NCBI GenBank assembly: GCA_965277355.1
Contig: CBDICN010000002.1
Coordinates: 930,001-994,000, forward strand
DNA: 64,000 bases
Source of the DNA: RH-AL1 sp965277355
GTDB lineage: Bacteria; Pseudomonadota; Alphaproteobacteria; Rhizobiales; Beijerinckiaceae
Reading direction: 5' to 3'
A model generated the notes under the pieces. The model searched no databases and was not told where the DNA came from. It saw only the letters and a list, made by a program, of their open reading frames with translations. Position numbers and translations under genes: made by a program. Positions 26,445 through 36,021 of this stretch are shown here, in pieces. How positions within the stretch are numbered: the stretch's first letter is position 1; each line of letters opens with the position of its first letter.

Positions 26445-26834
26445 CTACTCCTCCGCTTCCTCGTCCTCGTCGACTTCGATACTTTCATCTTCGAGCTCGC
26501 GAGCAAGATCGTCGAAGTTGAGCGTTCCCCGGCGCAACAGCCGAAGTTCGTCGTTAAGCCGATCGGAGGTCATTCTTGGCCAGCCTTTGACGGCACTGGC
26601 CTTAAGCACGCCGATCGCATCGCCCGTTAGAACGACGAGCAAGTTGTGGTCCAGCAAGGCTTCGTTCATATCGGACACAAAGCGCCCGTCGATACGCCGA
26701 CGACGCGTGAGCCGCTCGAACGCTTTCTCCGAAACACGCAGGCGAGCGAAGTCCTTGCCCGATTCCGTCTCTTTGCGCTTTACACACAAAGCTATAAGCA
26801 TGGCCGCCTCAGCGGCCGAGGGAAGCTGTTTCAT
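26445..26834 (-). CDS. Unknown protein with acidic C-terminal tail
   Basis: A 129-aa protein (MKQLPSAAEAAMLIALCVKR onward). It is mostly helical with KAFERLTRRRRIDGRFVSDM in the middle, and ends in a strongly acidic tail (IEVDEDEEAEE). The style, with N-terminal AAEAAMLIALCVK and a basic middle, suggests a DNA-associated or regulatory protein, but no family was recognised. The ATG at 26834 was chosen because the coding signal starts there. A strong hairpin and a 16-bp tandem repeat lie upstream. Confidence 0.65.
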   Translation of the reverse strand: MKQLPSAAEAAMLIALCVKRKETESGKDFARLRVSEKAFERLTRRRRIDGRFVSDMNEALLDHNLLVVLTGDAIGVLKASAVKGWPRMTSDRLNDELRLLRRGTLNFDDLARELEDESIEVDEDEEAEE

Positions 26835-26855
26835 AACTGTCCTTCGCTGTTGAAC

Positions 26856-26883
26856 GCCCGCGGGGGTGGCAGCCCCCGCGGGC
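26856..26883. promoter_or_regulatory. Strong GC hairpin in the leader of the 129-aa gene
   Basis: GCCCGCGGGGG and CCCCCGCGGGC form a perfect 11-bp stem with a six-base loop (TGGCAG), 22 bp upstream of the ATG. Without a T-run it is more likely an RNA leader structure or protein site than a terminator. Confidence 0.55.
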
Positions 26884-26889
26884 ACCCAT

Positions 26890-26921
26890 CATATGGCTCA
26901 GTCGGCATATGGCTCAGTCGG
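26890..26921. repeat. Tandem 16-bp direct repeat upstream of the 129-aa gene
   Basis: CATATGGCTCAGTCGG occurs twice head to tail (26890-26905 and 26906-26921), next to the hairpin. It may be a pair of regulator sites. Confidence 0.7.
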
Positions 26922-27257
26922 CTTTAAAAGCAAGATAAGTGCCTATTTCGCACAAAACATGATTGTAAGCCCTGCTGTGGTGCTGTCGCTGCTTGGCAAG
27001 AATGGCGTACCCTCCAGGGGGAATGGTCCGATCTCGAATGTCCAATTGCGGGGCGACTGGATACTGCCCAAATCGAAGCAGCGCTCGAAGGAAGTGCTGG
27101 CGTAGGCGCCTCGATGGATACTTGACGTCTTCTCCCATCCATCGACCGTGTTCTTGGCGCAGAGCCGGCGCGTTCCGGCCCGGGAGCCGGAAAAAAGGCG
27201 CGATCGGAAGGGAGCACTATCCGACCGCCTTTTCGGGTCGACCGACCGGAGCGTGAC
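26922..27257. other. Intergenic stretch before the macroglobulin gene
   Basis: 336 bp with lower GC than the flanks, no supportable open frame on either strand and no clear terminator. It probably holds the promoters of both divergent genes. Confidence 0.5.
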
Positions 27258-30200
27258 ATGCGCCGTCTGATCCTCGCCATCGCGACAAGCTTGCTCTTTC
27301 TCGCCCCGCTCGCATCCGGCGGCGCCCTGGCGCTGGACTATCTCAACGTCACCGTGCAGCCGGACCGGGCGGTGCCGGTCGCCTGTTTTAGCTTCACGAC
27401 CGAGCTGCCGCGCGGCCGCGCCGGGGCGCTCGAGCCCTTCGTCGCCATCGAGCCGGCGACGGATCATTCGCTCGACGCGCGCGGCAAGGATCTGTGCATC
27501 GGCGGCCTGCGCCACGGCCAGCGCTACAGGGTGCGGGTCAAGGCCGGCCTGCCCGGCGCGGACGGCACGACCCTCGCCAAGGACACCGTTGTCGAGGTCC
27601 AGGTCCCCGACCGGCAGCGCCAGGTCTTCTTCGACCAGGGCAAGACGCTGCTGCCCTTCGCCAAGGGCGTCGGGCTGCCCTTGAAGAGCGTCAACGTCGC
27701 CAAGGCGCATATCACGCTCTACCGCTTCAGCGACCGCACGATGGTCGACCACCTCTCCAACGCCTGGTTCGGCCAGGCCGTCGGCGGCTACGCGCTCGAG
27801 CAGATCGAGGACCGCGCGACCAAGCTGTTCGACGGCTCGCTGGACATCCAGTCCGTGCGCAACGAGCAGGTCACCACCGCGATCCCGATCGAGGGGCTGG
27901 TCAAGACGCTGGAGCCCGGCGTCTACGTGGCGACGGCGACGAGCGACACCGACGCGCTCGACCGCGACAGCGAGCGCGCCACGCAATGGTTCAGCGTGTC
28001 CGACATCGGGCTGCTCACGGTGAAGACCGATGCCGGCCTCCTCGTCAGCGCCCATTCGCTGCGCAGCGCCGCTCCGCTCGCCGGCACCGAGCTTCGGCTG
28101 ATCGCCCGCTCGAACGAGCGGCTCGGCACCTACCGGACCGATGCCGGCGGCCGCGCGACGATCCCCGGCGGCATCCTCAAGGGCGAGCATGGCGACGCCC
28201 CGAAAATCCTCGCCGCCGTCGACGATGCCGGCGGCTTCACCTGGATCGCGCTCGACGCGCCCTCGCTCGACCTCACCGACCTCGACATCAAGGGGCGCGC
28301 GCCGCCGCTCGCCAACGACGCCTTCCTGTGGACCGACCGCGGCATCTACCGGCCCGGCGAGACGATCCATCTCGGCGCGCTCCTGCGCGACCGCGATGCG
28401 CGGCCGGTCTCCGGCCTGCCGCTCACCCTGCACGTCGTCCGCCCCGACGGCATCGAGGTCGAGACCAAGCCGCTGCCGCTGCCCGATGCGGGTGGCGGCA
28501 CGCTCGACATCCTAATGGCGGAGAATGCCTTCTCCGGGACGTGGCGGTTCTGGGCCGGCGCGGGCGGCAAGACCAAGATCGGCGAGACGCAGGTGTCCGT
28601 GCAGGACTTCGTGCCGCCGCGGCTGGAGGCCACGGTGACGCTGCCGCCGGGCCCGATCGCCGCCTCGAGCGCGATCACGGCGGAGGTCTCCGCCGACTAT
28701 TTCTTCGGCAGCCCAGGCGCCAATCTCACCGGCACGCTCGAGGCGACGCTGCTGCCGGCGGACACGCCCTTCAAGGACCTCGCCGGCTTCCACTTCGGCC
28801 TCGCCGAGGAGCCGTTCCTGCCGAAGGCGCTGAAGGCCGAGGATTTCGCGACCGACGACAAGGGCAAGGCGGTCGTCGTGCTTGCCCCCGAGGATGTGCC
28901 GGACACGACCGTGCCGCTGGCGCTGCAAGCGCGCCTCACCGTCAACGATGTCGACGGGCGCCCGGCCAATGCCGAGGTGACGAAGGTGCTGCGCACCGCC
29001 GACCGCTTCATCGGCGTGCGGCCCGACGTCTCCGACCTGCCGGACGGGGCGCAGGCCCGCTTCACCGTGGCGCTCGTCGACGGCGACGGCAAGCCGCTCG
29101 GCGCCAACGGTTTGCAGTGGAACCTCGTCAAGGAGGACTACGACTACGACTACAACTACTTCTATCGCGACGGCCGCTGGCAATCGAAGGAGACGATCAC
29201 CGACACCCGCGTCGACGGCGGCGACCTCGCGCTCGGCGCCGACGGGCGCGGCACGGTGGTGGCGCAGGTGCGCAACGGCCGCTGGCGGCTCGAGGTCTAC
29301 GACGCCTCCGGCAAGACGGCGACCAGCGTGCGCTTCAACGCCGGCTGGTGGGCTGCCCCCGAGGCGGAGAACCGCAAGCCCGAGGTGATGCCGGTCGCGA
29401 TCGACGCGCATGCGCCGGCCGGCAAGGTCCGCGCGATGGTCGAGCCGTCGTTCGACGGCCGCGTCCTCGTCATGCTCGACGGCAACGGATTGCACGGCGT
29501 ACAGGAACTCGCGATGAAGAAGGGCGGGGGCGCCGTCGAGTTCGACGCCGCCGACGTGCCGCCTTCGGGCGCCTACGTGCTCGCGGTCGCGGTCTCGCCG
29601 GCCGGCGCCGTCGTGCCGCGCCTGCCCGTGCGGGCGGTCGGCCTCGCCTGGGTGCCTGGCGCGACGGCCGGGCGCAAGCTCGATGTGGCGCTCGCCGCGC
29701 CGGACGCGATCAAGCCGCGCACGACGCTCGCCGTCGACGTCGCCGTTCAGGGCGCGGAGCCCGGCGCCGACGCCTACGTGACGATCGCCGGCGTCGACGA
29801 GGCGGTGCTGCGGATGACGAGCTTCGCCACGCCTGATCCGGCGGACCATTACCTCGGCCGCCGTTCGCCCGGCTTCGAGCTGCGCGACATCTACGGTCAG
29901 CTGATCGACCCGGCCGGCCAGCCCGGCAGGCTGACCGAAGGCGGCGACAGCGCCAACCTCAAGATGGGCGGCCTCGACGTCAAGACCTTCAAGACCGTCG
30001 CCCTCTTCAAGGGGCCGGTGAAGCTCGACGCCCGGGGCCACGCCAAGCTCATGCTCGACGTCCCGGACTTCTCCGGCCGGCTGCGGCTGATGGCGGTAGC
30101 CTGGACCGGCGACCGCTACGGCGAGGCGGAGCGCGCAGTAACGGTGCGGCCGCCGCTCCTCACCGAGGTCACCCTGCCCCGCTTCCTGGCGCCGGGCGAC

Positions 30201-32015
30201 AGCGTGCGCGCCCGCGTGATGCTGACCGACATCGAGGCGCCGGAGCAGACCTACGGCGTGTCGATGACGACGAGCGGCGCCGTCAAGCTCGATCGCGGCG
30301 ACATCCTCTTCAAGGATATCAAGCGCGACACGCGCCGCTACGTCGACCGCACCTTGACGGCGGCGGCGGCGCCCGGCGCCGGGCATATCCACATGGTGGC
30401 GACCGGCGACGACGGCACCAAGGTCGAGCGCGACTTCGAGATATCCGTGCGCACGCCCAATGCCTACGAGACGAGGCGCCAGCTCGTCAGCATCGCGCCG
30501 GGCCAGCATCTCGCGCTCGACGACACGCTGGGCCAGGGCTTCGTGCCCGGCACCGGCACGCTCGACATCACCGCCTCCACCGTGCCGGCGATCGATGTCA
30601 CCGGCCTCCTCGCCGCGCTGCGCCGCTATCCCTACGGCTGTGCCGAGCAGACGATCAGCCGCGCGTTCCCGGAGCTGTTCGCGCGACGGTTGGGAGCCAA
30701 ACTCCCGGTCCCGGTCGCCGACGCGGCGACCAGCCAGGGCGCGATCCAGCGCCTGTTCTCGCTGCAGGGCAGCGACGGCTCGTTCGGTTACTGGACCTCG
30801 TTCGACACCGGCAACTTCTGGCTGACCGCCTATGCCGTCGACTTCCTGCAGCACGCCAAGGCGGCGGGGCTGCAGGTGCCAAACGACATGATGAACCGCG
30901 CCGTCGGCTGGCTCGCCGGACGGTTCGGCACCGTCAGCCTCGAGCCGGAGGAGATCGAGGGCGCGAGCTATGCCGCCATCGTGCTCTCGCGCGCCGACAA
31001 GCTCGACCTGTCGCAGCTGCGCTACCTGGCGACGCGCGTCAACGGCAAGCTGCCGAGCGACCTCGCCCGATTCCAGCTCGTCGCGGCGATGACGAGCCTC
31101 GGCGAGCGCGACCTCGCCAACGACCTCGCGCATGCGGCCGTAGTGACCCGCGATCCGCACGTCACCCTCAACGATTACGGCAGCGCGCTGCGCGACAAGG
31201 CGATGGTGCTGTCGCTCGCCGCCGAGGAGAAGCTGCTGCCGCAGAAGGTTCTGATCGAGCGCGCGACCGACCTCGCCCGGGCGACGAGCGGCGAGCCCTG
31301 GCTCAGCACGCAGGAAGAGGCGTGGCTTCTGCGCGCTGCGTTCGACCTGCACGCCAAGACGCCGCTCGACGTGGTGCTCGACGGCAAGCGCAACGCGCCG
31401 GCCGACCAGTCCATCCATGCCTCGATGCCGCTCGGCCCCACCCACAAGAGCGACCTCGCCAACGACGGCCGGGAGCCGGTCTCCGTCGCGCTGTCCTCGA
31501 CCGGCATACCGGCCGGCGTCCAGCCGCCGGACGCCAAGGGGTTCTCGGTCGAGCGCACCTACTTCCACCTCGACGGCAGCCCCGCCGATCTCAAGGACGT
31601 GCACCAGAACGACGAGCTGGTGATCGTCATCGGCGGCGCGATGAGCGAGGATTTCGACCGCAAGATCCTCGCGGTCGACATGCTGCCGGCCGGGCTCGAA
31701 CCGGAGACCGTCGGCCTCACCGCCGACCGCGACGGCGACGGCGACGCCGGTCCCTTCAAGTGGCTGAAGGACCTCACTGCGCCGACCTTCTTCGCGCTGC
31801 GCGACGACCGCTACATGGCCGGCATGACGCTCAACAAGGGCGCGGCCACGTTCAAGTTCGCCTACGTGGTGCGCGCGGTGTCGCCGGGCACCTTCGCCAA
31901 TCCCGGGCCGCAGGTGGAGGACATGTACGCCCCCGCCTACCACGCGCGCGGCGCGGCCGGGACGCTGGTGGTCCAGGCGGCGCGCAAGCCTGCTGAACCG
32001 GCGCCGGCCAAATGA
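27258..32015 (+). CDS. Bacterial alpha-2-macroglobulin (YfhM type)
   Basis: A 1585-aa periplasmic protease trap. A signal peptide (LILAIATSLLFLAPLASGG) is followed by repeated macroglobulin beta-domains and the thioester motif in YPYGCAEQT (Cys near residue 1128), intact C-x-E-Q. Such proteins change shape when cut by an invading protease and bind it covalently, protecting the periplasm. No lipobox cysteine is seen, so unlike E. coli YfhM it is not obviously a lipoprotein. The next gene is PBP1C, the usual partner, which is thought to repair peptidoglycan at the breach. Confidence 0.93.
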   Translation: MRRLILAIATSLLFLAPLASGGALALDYLNVTVQPDRAVPVACFSFTTELPRGRAGALEPFVAIEPATDHSLDARGKDLCIGGLRHGQRYRVRVKAGLPGADGTTLAKDTVVEVQVPDRQRQVFFDQGKTLLPFAKGVGLPLKSVNVAKAHITLYRFSDRTMVDHLSNAWFGQAVGGYALEQIEDRATKLFDGSLDIQSVRNEQVTTAIPIEGLVKTLEPGVYVATATSDTDALDRDSERATQWFSVSDIGLLTVKTDAGLLVSAHSLRSAAPLAGTELRLIARSNERLGTYRTDAGGRATIPGGILKGEHGDAPKILAAVDDAGGFTWIALDAPSLDLTDLDIKGRAPPLANDAFLWTDRGIYRPGETIHLGALLRDRDARPVSGLPLTLHVVRPDGIEVETKPLPLPDAGGGTLDILMAENAFSGTWRFWAGAGGKTKIGETQVSVQDFVPPRLEATVTLPPGPIAASSAITAEVSADYFFGSPGANLTGTLEATLLPADTPFKDLAGFHFGLAEEPFLPKALKAEDFATDDKGKAVVVLAPEDVPDTTVPLALQARLTVNDVDGRPANAEVTKVLRTADRFIGVRPDVSDLPDGAQARFTVALVDGDGKPLGANGLQWNLVKEDYDYDYNYFYRDGRWQSKETITDTRVDGGDLALGADGRGTVVAQVRNGRWRLEVYDASGKTATSVRFNAGWWAAPEAENRKPEVMPVAIDAHAPAGKVRAMVEPSFDGRVLVMLDGNGLHGVQELAMKKGGGAVEFDAADVPPSGAYVLAVAVSPAGAVVPRLPVRAVGLAWVPGATAGRKLDVALAAPDAIKPRTTLAVDVAVQGAEPGADAYVTIAGVDEAVLRMTSFATPDPADHYLGRRSPGFELRDIYGQLIDPAGQPGRLTEGGDSANLKMGGLDVKTFKTVALFKGPVKLDARGHAKLMLDVPDFSGRLRLMAVAWTGDRYGEAERAVTVRPPLLTEVTLPRFLAPGDSVRARVMLTDIEAPEQTYGVSMTTSGAVKLDRGDILFKDIKRDTRRYVDRTLTAAAAPGAGHIHMVATGDDGTKVERDFEISVRTPNAYETRRQLVSIAPGQHLALDDTLGQGFVPGTGTLDITASTVPAIDVTGLLAALRRYPYGCAEQTISRAFPELFARRLGAKLPVPVADAATSQGAIQRLFSLQGSDGSFGYWTSFDTGNFWLTAYAVDFLQHAKAAGLQVPNDMMNRAVGWLAGRFGTVSLEPEEIEGASYAAIVLSRADKLDLSQLRYLATRVNGKLPSDLARFQLVAAMTSLGERDLANDLAHAAVVTRDPHVTLNDYGSALRDKAMVLSLAAEEKLLPQKVLIERATDLARATSGEPWLSTQEEAWLLRAAFDLHAKTPLDVVLDGKRNAPADQSIHASMPLGPTHKSDLANDGREPVSVALSSTGIPAGVQPPDAKGFSVERTYFHLDGSPADLKDVHQNDELVIVIGGAMSEDFDRKILAVDMLPAGLEPETVGLTADRDGDGDAGPFKWLKDLTAPTFFALRDDRYMAGMTLNKGAATFKFAYVVRAVSPGTFANPGPQVEDMYAPAYHARGAAGTLVVQAARKPAEPAPAK

Positions 32016-32034
32016 GACCTGCCGCGGGAGTTAT

Positions 32035-32088
32035 CCTTCTCCCGATCGCGGGAGCGGGTGTTGTCCTTCTCCCGCTTGCGGGAGAAGG
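32035..32088. repeat. Two palindromic REP-like elements between macroglobulin and pbpC
   Basis: CCTTCTCCCG-(AT or CTT)-GCGGGAG units at 32035-32057 and 32065-32088; the second is a nearly perfect palindrome extending to GGGAGAAGG. A related unit is at 34924-34944. Such hairpins can stabilise or attenuate mRNA between cotranscribed genes. Confidence 0.7.
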
Positions 32089-32102
32089 AACGCGCTCCAC
32101 TC

Positions 32103-34136
32103 ATGAGACGTAGGGCGGTCCTCGTTTTGACGTTGGCGGTGCTCGCGCTCCTTGTCGTCGTCGCCGACCGCATCTTCCCCCCCGATCTGTCGCGCCTCGA
32201 ACCCTCGCGCGTCGTCGAGGACCGGCACGGGGCGATGCTGCGCGCGTTCCAGACGCCGGACGCGCAATGGCGGCTGGCGACGGCGCCGGCCGATGTCGCG
32301 GACGATTACCTGCGTCTCCTGGTCGACGTCGAGGACAAGCGCTTCTGGCACCATCCCGGCGTCGATCCGATCGCGCTTGCGCGCGCCGCCGGCCAGCTCG
32401 TCACGCACGGGCGCGTCGTCTCCGGCGGCTCGACGCTGACGATGCAGGTGGTCCGCCTGCTCGAGCCGCGCCGCCGCACGTTCGGCGGCAAACTGATCGA
32501 GATCTGCCGCGCGCTCCAGCTCGAGGCGCGCCTGAGCAAGGCCGAGATCCTGCGCGCCTATCTGACGCTGACGCCGATGGGCGGCAACCTCGAAGGCGTG
32601 CGCGCCGGCAGCCTCGCCTGGTTCGGCAAGGAGCCGCGCGTGCTGTCGCAGGCCGAGGCGGCGCTGCTGGTCGCTTTGCCGCAGGCGCCGCGCGCGGTGC
32701 GTCCCGACCGGCATCCCGCCCGCGCGGCCAAGGCCCGGGCGAAGATCCTCGCGATCGCGCGGGCCGACGGGCTCCTCGATGCCGACGCAATGCGCGATGC
32801 CGACGCCGCGCCGCTGCCGCGCGGCCGGCTCGCGCTGCCGCGGCTCGCGCCGCACCTCGCCGAGCGGCTCGCCTCCCTGCCGTCGCAGCCGGGCGCGGCG
32901 ATCCGCACCGCGATCGACGCCCAGACGCAGGCCGGGGTCGAGCGCCTGCTCGCCCGAAGCCTCGACGACCTGCCGCGCCCGGTCAACGTCGCGGCGATCG
33001 TCGTCGACTGGCGCAGCGGCGAGGTGCTCGCGCGGGCCGGCAGCGGCGGCTACATGGACGCCACGCGCAGCGGCATGGTCGACATGACGATCGCGGCACG
33101 CTCGCCCGGCTCGACGCTGAAGCCGCTCATCTACGGGCTCGCCTTCGACGCCCTGCTGGCCCATCCCGACAGCCTGGTGCGCGACGAGCCGACCCGCTTC
33201 GACGATTACGCGCCGCACAATTTCGACGGGAGCTTCAACGGCGACGTCACCGTGCGCCGCGCGCTGCAGGCCTCGCTCAACCTCCCGGCCGTCATCACGC
33301 TGCGGAAGGTCGGGCCGGTGGCCTTCGCCGCGCGGCTGCGCCAAGCTCGCTTGCCGCTCGCCTTCAACGATCCGACCGCGGCACCGACGCTGCCGATCGC
33401 GCTCGGCGGCGTCGGCGTCTCGCTCGAATGGCTGGCCACCGCCTACGCCGCGCTCGCCGACGGCGGCACGGTGAAGCCGCTGATCGACCATTTCGGCGAC
33501 GCGCCGCCGGACCCGGACCGGCCGCGCCTGATCGGGCGAGCCGCCGCCGACGCCGTCGTCGACATCCTCGCCGGCATGCGGCGGCCCCGCGGCGGGCCCG
33601 CCGGTCACATCGCCTACAAGACCGGCACCTCGTTCCGCTTCCGCGACGGCTGGGCGGTCGGCTTCGACGGCGCCCGCGTCGTCGGCGTGTGGATGGGCCG
33701 CGCCGACGGCGGCACCTGCGCCTCCTGCGTGGGGCTCGCCTCGGCCGGCATCCTCTTCAAGCTGTTCGACCTGCTGCCGCCGGCGCCGCTGCCCGCCCGC
33801 GCGCTCGCCGCCGTCTTCGCCGGGCCGCCGCCGCCGGCCCTCGCGCGGCTGACGCCAGGGGAGCACGACACCCGGAGCGCGCCGCACATCGCCTTCCCGC
33901 TGCCGGGCGCGCGTCTCCTTGTCGACGCCCGGACGCCGGCCGTCACCCTCTCCGTCGACGGCGGCCGCAGGCCCTACCGCTGGATCGTCGACGGACGCCC
34001 GCTCGACAGCCGCGCCTTCGCCCGCGAGGCCGGCTGGCGCCCCGCCGGCGAAGGGTTTTCGACCGTCACCGTCGTCGACGCCGCCGGCCGCAGCGACGAG
34101 GTCCACGTCCGCGTCGTCACCCGCGACGGCGGATGA
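32103..34136 (+). CDS. pbpC: Penicillin-binding protein 1C
   Basis: A 677-aa bifunctional peptidoglycan synthase. There is an N-terminal membrane anchor (VLTLAVLALLVVVADRIF), a GT51 glycosyltransferase with the catalytic Glu in DVEDKRFWHHPGVD and STLTMQVVRLL, and a transpeptidase with SPGSTLKP (nucleophile Ser) and the YKTGTSF box. A C-terminal beta-sandwich (PBP1C type) ends the protein. The start at 32103 places the anchor at the N terminus; the frame is open upstream over the REP-like repeat. It is downstream of the macroglobulin gene in the standard operon pairing. Confidence 0.93.
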   Translation: MRRRAVLVLTLAVLALLVVVADRIFPPDLSRLEPSRVVEDRHGAMLRAFQTPDAQWRLATAPADVADDYLRLLVDVEDKRFWHHPGVDPIALARAAGQLVTHGRVVSGGSTLTMQVVRLLEPRRRTFGGKLIEICRALQLEARLSKAEILRAYLTLTPMGGNLEGVRAGSLAWFGKEPRVLSQAEAALLVALPQAPRAVRPDRHPARAAKARAKILAIARADGLLDADAMRDADAAPLPRGRLALPRLAPHLAERLASLPSQPGAAIRTAIDAQTQAGVERLLARSLDDLPRPVNVAAIVVDWRSGEVLARAGSGGYMDATRSGMVDMTIAARSPGSTLKPLIYGLAFDALLAHPDSLVRDEPTRFDDYAPHNFDGSFNGDVTVRRALQASLNLPAVITLRKVGPVAFAARLRQARLPLAFNDPTAAPTLPIALGGVGVSLEWLATAYAALADGGTVKPLIDHFGDAPPDPDRPRLIGRAAADAVVDILAGMRRPRGGPAGHIAYKTGTSFRFRDGWAVGFDGARVVGVWMGRADGGTCASCVGLASAGILFKLFDLLPPAPLPARALAAVFAGPPPPALARLTPGEHDTRSAPHIAFPLPGARLLVDARTPAVTLSVDGGRRPYRWIVDGRPLDSRAFAREAGWRPAGEGFSTVTVVDAAGRSDEVHVRVVTRDGG

Positions 34137-34145
34137 TGGGATATG

Positions 34146-34532
34146 TCAGCGCGAGCGCGACCAGGATTGCGACTTGCAGATCATCCCGCCGAGGGCGCAG
34201 CCCTTGGTCGTGAGATGGTTGCCGGCGAGCGTCATCGAGCCGTCGTAGTCGCGGCCGTCCTCGGGATTGTGCGCCGAGCCGGTCCAGGTGTTGGGGCCGG
34301 TCTGGCCCATGCCGAAGAACACCTGCTCGCCGACCTTGCCCGGGCCGTCCGGGCGCTTGAGCCAGACGATGGTGCCGCAATAGCCGTCGTTGCACGGCGA
34401 GAAGCGCACCTTGGCCATGCCGTCCGAGCGCACCCACACGCCGTCCGCTCCCGCCGCCGCGGCCGGCGTGGCGAGGGCCAACGCGAGCGCGGCGGCGGCG
34501 ATGAAGGTGGCGGGCAAAACGGAAAGGCGCAT
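34146..34532 (-). CDS. Secreted DUF2147 protein
   Basis: A 128-aa exported protein: signal peptide (ATFIAAAALALALATPAAAA) and then the DUF2147 lipocalin-like domain, GVWVRSDGMAKVRFSPC, WLKRPDG, and the closing LTTKGCALGGMICKSQSW. Function is unknown; members are common small periplasmic proteins of alphaproteobacteria. The four cysteines probably form disulfides. It is convergent with pbpC, the stops being 9 bp apart. Confidence 0.9.
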   Translation of the reverse strand: MRLSVLPATFIAAAALALALATPAAAAGADGVWVRSDGMAKVRFSPCNDGYCGTIVWLKRPDGPGKVGEQVFFGMGQTGPNTWTGSAHNPEDGRDYDGSMTLAGNHLTTKGCALGGMICKSQSWSRSR

Positions 34533-35094
34533 GGGGTCCCCTTTAGCTTACATTGACGACAACTAACGTACCGACGGCCCGAAACCCTGTCGATCCGCCG
34601 TGCGGGGGAGGTTGGGATGCGCGGCATGTCGCCGTACGCCGACATCGCGCTGTTCACCGTATCGCCGTTCGGCGCCGTGCGGATGCGCCAATGTCGCCGT
34701 CGCCCGACGCCGGAACGCGCCCGTGTCGCCGTGCCCCGACACGCTCGCGGCCGGCCGCCCGTCGTGCAGGGGCCCCGACATCGTGCGTGAAGCATCGACT
34801 TGAACGAGCGCGCGGGCAAGCTTGGCCGCAAAGCCGGATTTGCGGGTTCGCACCGGCGCAAGCGGGACCTTAAAAGGATTGCGACCCTCCGGCGTGGTGA
34901 CACTCGGAGACACCCGCCGCCCTCCTTCTCCCGCTTGCGGGAGGCAGGTGTCGCCGCGCAGCGGTGACGGATGAGGGACGGTGTCGCTTTGCAAAACCGC
35001 TGCCTCGCGCCTGGGAGCTCGCTCATCCGACCCGACTTCGTCGGGTCACCTTCTCCTATCAGGCGGGAGATGGAGGGCGACGCACTCGACCGCC
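34533..35094. other. 562-bp intergenic region with a REP-like element
   Basis: No supportable gene on either strand. It contains a REP-like hairpin at 34924-34944 and, near 35020-35060, the CTCATCCGACCC/GGGTCACCTTCTCC type sequence often seen in repeat clusters of this order. The first 90 bp probably hold the promoter of the DUF2147 gene. Confidence 0.5.
34924..34944. repeat. REP-like palindrome
   Basis: CCTTCTCCCGCTTGCGGGAGG, the same element type as at 32035-32088. Confidence 0.65.
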
Positions 35095-35385
35095 TCAACG
35101 GTCGTCGAACACCCGCTTTTGCGCTTGATGCCGGATCATGAGGATCATGATCTCCTCTGGATCCACGCGGTAGTAGACCAGGTACCCATAGGCTGGCACG
35201 ACCACTTTCCGAATACGCTCGGAGGAGATTTGGAGCCGGCCCGATAGGGGGAAGGTGGCCAGCCTTTCGATGCAGCGTCGGATCGCGTGACCGACCCGAT
35301 CGGCGGTCGCAGGATTTCGTCGATAAAGATACGCGCCGGTTCTCGCCAAATCGCGCCGGGCGCGCTCGGCGTAGCGGATGTTCAC
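35095..35385 (-). CDS. ParE/RelE-family toxin
   Basis: A 96-aa type II toxin with the ParE fold: MNIRYAERARRDLARTGAYL, then FPLSGRLQISSERIRKVVVP and YGYLVYYRVDPEEIMILMIRHQAQKR. ParE toxins poison DNA gyrase and RelE toxins cleave mRNA; the R-H-x-A-Q-K-R ending is common to both. The ATG overlaps the upstream antitoxin stop (ATGA). Confidence 0.88.
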   Translation of the reverse strand: MNIRYAERARRDLARTGAYLYRRNPATADRVGHAIRRCIERLATFPLSGRLQISSERIRKVVVPAYGYLVYYRVDPEEIMILMIRHQAQKRVFDDR

Positions 35386-35633
35386 CGAGGCGATTTGAAC
35401 GCTGCGTACGCCGCCTCGATGGCAGCGTCGGAGGCGATCCGGCCGGCACGAACATCCTCCAGAGCTTCGGCGAGAGCGGCGCTGTCCGCCGGATCGATCG
35501 GCTCAGGAGGACGATCGTCCACCTCGCGCGCGAGGTCGTCGGCCCAAGCCAGCAACAGGCGCGCAGCTTCCTCCTGCGCATCGGAAGGCAGCGTCCGCAC
35601 CTGGGCGATCGCGCGCTCGAGGAGGTCGGTCAT
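35382..35633 (-). CDS. Antitoxin of the ParE-type pair
   Basis: An 83-aa acidic helical protein: MTDLLERAIAQVRTLPSDAQ then EEAARLLLAWADDL. The C-terminal half (ALEDVRAGRIASDAAIEAAY) would wrap the toxin. It comes first, as usual for ParDE-like operons. The DNA-binding part is not obvious, so autoregulation cannot be judged. Confidence 0.8.
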   Translation of the reverse strand: MTDLLERAIAQVRTLPSDAQEEAARLLLAWADDLAREVDDRPPEPIDPADSAALAEALEDVRAGRIASDAAIEAAYAAFKSPR

Positions 35634-36021
35634 GGCGGAATGCTATCACGATGGTCGGAGGAACATCCAGTGCCGCCGTGCACGGCCCTTCGCGTCGGAT
35701 GGTGCTGCGCCACTGCGGGCCATCGTTTAGAGTGGCGAGCACGCCGCCACGCTGGCGACCGGTCGGGGCGCACCGCGCGGCGCAGGCCAGCCGCAAGCCT
35801 CGCGTCGCGCTTGCGCCGGTCGAGGCCGCTTCGCGCGCCTCTGGCAGTGACCTGCGGCCAGCCCTGAACGCTGCTGCGCACTCTTTGATGAAGACTCTGC
35901 ACCTCCGTAATCCTCGAATGAATCTTGCCGAACGCTATTGACCGCCTTGGCATTCGACCGACATCTCTTTACGTTTGAAGGTAACATAAACTCGCCTGCC
36001 AATGCTATCGTTGAGAGCCTC
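35634..36021. other. Intergenic junction between host-like and AT-rich DNA
   Basis: 388 bp. The first 300 bp are GC-rich without a supportable gene. From about 35900 the base composition drops sharply into the AT-rich segment that carries the broken AlbA_2 gene. No insertion-sequence ends or direct repeats were recognised at the change point. Confidence 0.5.

Noticed and set aside
26866..27105. 79-aa plus-strand frame
   Set aside because: Begins inside the hairpin and tandem repeat and has no recognisable protein features.
28512..31943. 1143-aa minus-strand frame over the macroglobulin gene
   Set aside because: Shadow frame; the plus-strand protein has full family domains and a thioester motif.
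35651..35941. 96-aa plus-strand frame before the AT-rich gene
   Set aside because: Arg/Ser-rich and without homology or ribosome site; not supportable.
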